The notes under the pieces were generated by a model. It had not been told where the DNA came from. It did no database searches and saw only the letters and a program-made list of their open reading frames with translations. Position numbers and translations under genes: made by a program. A stretch of DNA of 8,195 nucleotides. Source: Thermoleophilia bacterium (GTDB taxonomy: Bacteria > Actinomycetota > Thermoleophilia > Gaiellales > Gaiellaceae). The stretch covers positions 1 to 8,195 of the forward strand of contig JAERMP010000093.1 of the NCBI GenBank assembly GCA_016844515.1, read 5' to 3'. This document shows, piece by piece, positions 6,897 to 8,195 of this stretch (position 1 is its first letter; each line of letters opens with the position of its first letter).

Positions 6897-7145
6897 GTGT
6901 CTTCGTTCAAGAACATGTTCTCGTTCCTCTTCCAGCGGAGCTCCGCGGAAGAGCACGTGGCGAGGTACGTGATCCGCGAGCACGACGGTGGCCGAACGCT
7001 CGACGAGATCCTCAAGGACAAGTACGTGCAGAACCGTTTGACGGCCGAGCAGCAGCGGCGCCTCCTCGACCGGCCGGAGATCATCGAGGCGATCTCCGGC
7101 GACATGATCGAGGCGACGAAGGCCTCGATCGCTGCGAGCACGTAG
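6897..7145 (+). CDS. Small conserved hypothetical protein, 82 aa
   Basis: From GTG at 6897 to TAG at 7143-7145. A GTG at 6858 would add 13 residues but lies upstream of the candidate -10 box. An ATG at 6915 (starting MFSFLFQRSS) is another possibility. The protein begins with a short Phe-rich stretch (FKNMFSFLFQRSS), too short for a confident membrane helix. A charged, helix-rich body follows: EEHVARYVIREHDGGRTLDE (about 19-38), the DKYVQNRLTAEQQRRLLDRPE segment (about 43-63) and a final amphipathic helix. From memory, similar small proteins with an EHVARYVIREH-like motif, a YVxNRxT segment and an LLDRPE motif occur in many actinobacteria without a known function. It is divergent from the acidic hypothetical gene and convergent with the OCD-family gene, ending in a shared terminator-like region. 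No function is assigned. Confidence 0.75.
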   Translation: MSSFKNMFSFLFQRSSAEEHVARYVIREHDGGRTLDEILKDKYVQNRLTAEQQRRLLDRPEIIEAISGDMIEATKASIAAST

Positions 7146-7185
7146 GGGGGCATGCCTCCCCCGGGCGACCCAAGGTCGCCCCTAC
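7142..7185. terminator. Bidirectional terminator-like hairpins between convergent genes
   Basis: A perfect 8-bp stem GGGCGACC, loop CAA, GGTCGCCC at 7163-7181 lies between two convergent stop codons 36 bp apart. The whole gap is also bounded by a 7-bp inverted repeat, GTAGGGG (7142-7148) and CCCCTAC (7179-7185), which contains the TAG of each gene. A third pairing, GGGGG with CCCCC around GCATGCCT (7146-7162), competes with the outer one. There is no T tract in either direction. The structure can fold in RNA from both strands and probably serves both transcripts. Confidence 0.58.
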
Positions 7186-8111
7186 AGCGTCGTTCCGACC
7201 CCGAGCTCATGCGCACGACGAAGCGCTTCGGCTCCGAGCGCGACGTCCCAGGCGGCGAGCCCATTCGACTTGAACAGGACGACGTCGTCGTCCGACTGTC
7301 GGCCCGCGATCTCCCCGGAGACGACCTCGTGGAGCTCATGCACCTCGAGCCAATCGAGAACTCCGGCGGCAACCGGATCGATGAGATCGCCTGACTCGAG
7401 CCGAGCCTGCTCGAGCCAGTCGCAGCACACGAACGTCGCGCGCTCGAGCACGGCGTTGTCGAGCTCGCGGCGGCTCGCGACGTTCGCACCCGCGGCGATC
7501 ACGAGCGCTCCTGGCGAGAGCCACTCGCCGCGCAAAACCGGGTCCCGGGAGCTCGTGATCGTGACGACGACGTCCTGGGCGCCGGCATCGCGGTGGCTCT
7601 CGCCGGGCTCCGCGTCCGTACGCTCGCAGAACGCGGCGAGGCGCTCGGGAGTCCGGCAGTAGGCGACCACGCGGTCGATCGAGGGTAGGGCTACGCGAAT
7701 GCAGGCCACCTGCGTCACGGCCTGGTGTCCGCACCCGATGACGCCGAGCGATGTCGCATCACTCCGAGCGAGATGCTTCGCAGCGACCCCGCTTGCAGCA
7801 CCTGTCCGGAGGCAACCGAGCTGGTCGGCCTCGATCACCGCGGCGAGCGCGGACGTCTCGGAGTCGAAGAGACAGACGACGAAGGTCGCGCCCTCCGATG
7901 TCGCCGCGTAGAGCTTTCCGCCGGCCAGGCCGAGCTCGAGATCCGAGGCGGCCATGTCGGCGAGCGCGCCCTCGCGAAGGCGAAGCCTGCGGCGAGGCGC
8001 CATCTCCACCGCACCCGCAGCCATGCGGCGAAAGCACGCCTCGATCACCTCGACCGCGTCGTCGGGAGCGAGAAGCGCCGAGATATCGGACTCGGTCAGA
8101 TAGAGCGGCAC
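7182..8111 (-). CDS. Ornithine cyclodeaminase/mu-crystallin family NAD(P)-dependent enzyme
   Basis: A 309-aa protein from GTG (8109-8111) to TAG (7182-7184). The family includes ornithine cyclodeaminase (ornithine to proline plus ammonia), archaeal alanine dehydrogenase, ketimine reductases and opine-type dehydrogenases. Motifs seen in order are GLAGGKLYA (61-69, with K66 as the substrate carboxylate-binding lysine), ADQLGCLRTGAASGVAAKHLA (95-115, with R102), the Rossmann loop LGVIGCGHQA (122-131), GANVASRRELD (208-218, with D218 at the usual catalytic position) and DDDVVLFKSNGLAAWDVALG (274-293). It is slightly shorter than the usual 320-350 aa, with no motif missing. The Rossmann loop is GCGHQA, where GxGxQA is typical. 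Substrate cannot be deduced, and no arginine, proline or siderophore genes lie nearby. A TACACT box stands 8 nt before the start, so the transcript is probably leaderless and monocistronic. Confidence 0.9.
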   Translation of the reverse strand: MPLYLTESDISALLAPDDAVEVIEACFRRMAAGAVEMAPRRRLRLREGALADMAASDLELGLAGGKLYAATSEGATFVVCLFDSETSALAAVIEADQLGCLRTGAASGVAAKHLARSDATSLGVIGCGHQAVTQVACIRVALPSIDRVVAYCRTPERLAAFCERTDAEPGESHRDAGAQDVVVTITSSRDPVLRGEWLSPGALVIAAGANVASRRELDNAVLERATFVCCDWLEQARLESGDLIDPVAAGVLDWLEVHELHEVVSGEIAGRQSDDDVVLFKSNGLAAWDVALGAEALRRAHELGVGTTL

Positions 8112-8119
8112 GGGTGCGA

Positions 8120-8125
8120 AGTGTA
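8120..8125 (-). promoter_or_regulatory. Candidate promoter -10 box of the OCD-family gene
   Basis: TACACT on the minus strand, with 8 nt between it and the GTG start. It is the same hexamer as the thiolase -10 box. A TTTACG at 8150-8145 matches TTGACA at four of six positions, with a rather long 19-bp spacer. There is no Shine-Dalgarno sequence before the GTG. Confidence 0.45.
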
Positions 8126-8195
8126 TGAACGCCTCGGCGCCCGCCGTAAACTCGTCCTGCTCTGGACAACGACAACTACCTCGACCTGCGGCTCG
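8121..8195 (+). CDS. Possible start of a divergent gene (partial, weak)
   Basis: From GTG at 8121 the frame is open to the window edge (25 codons, starting VYERLGARRKLVLLW), divergent from the OCD-family gene with 9 bp between the start codons. Codon third positions are G/C-rich at first, but the Thr run after the Trp is less typical. Another + frame from CTG at 8162 (LDNDNYLDLRL) has G/C at every third position and may instead be the true one. The two frames differ by one register shift, so the start and even the existence of this gene cannot be settled within the window. Confidence 0.22.
   Translation, partial: MYERLGARRKLVLLWTTTTTSTCGS

Overview
The window is about 8.2 kb of GC-rich, densely coding bacterial DNA. 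Codon third positions are strongly G/C, GTG starts are common, and most genes have no Shine-Dalgarno sequence. Several genes instead have a TANNNT-like -10 box 6-9 nt before the start codon. Together with the gene content (futalosine-type MqnD, DUF3830, a CynX-like MFS carrier, small actinobacterial hypotheticals) this suggests an actinobacterium, possibly Thermoleophilia/Gaiellales. That placement is inference and no marker gene here proves it.

Layout. At the left edge (1-742, + strand) lie the 3' end of an unrecognised gene and a DUF3830 cyclophilin-fold gene. The 3' end of the latter overlaps, tail to tail, the end of a leftward block. That block (minus strand, 729-6828) reads in transcription order: an acidic 98-aa hypothetical protein, MqnD of the futalosine menaquinone route, a metallo-beta-lactamase-fold protein with an eroded metal site, a degradative-type thiolase, an MFS transporter whose 5' end looks frameshifted, a 170-bp near-symmetric palindrome, a GNAT acetyltransferase and an M20 amidohydrolase of the carbamoylase/allantoate amidohydrolase group. 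A divergent 82-aa conserved hypothetical gene (6897-7145, +) then converges on an ornithine cyclodeaminase/mu-crystallin family gene (7182-8111, -). The last 75 bases may hold the beginning of a further + strand gene.

How the genes fit together. Only GNAT-M20 (3-bp gap) and perhaps hypothetical-mqnD (31-bp gap) look like tight operons. Hairpins or promoter-like boxes separate the others. M20 hydrolase, DUF3830, OCD-family enzyme and thiolase all suit scavenging of N-containing small molecules or acyl-CoAs, but no single pathway can be reconstructed.

No defence system, mobile-element gene, CRISPR array, tRNA or rRNA was found. The least ordinary items are the 170-bp palindrome abutting the MFS stop codon, a set of short hairpins directly behind stop codons (three sharing a GGGCGA-type stem), and the apparent frameshift at the 5' end of the MFS gene.
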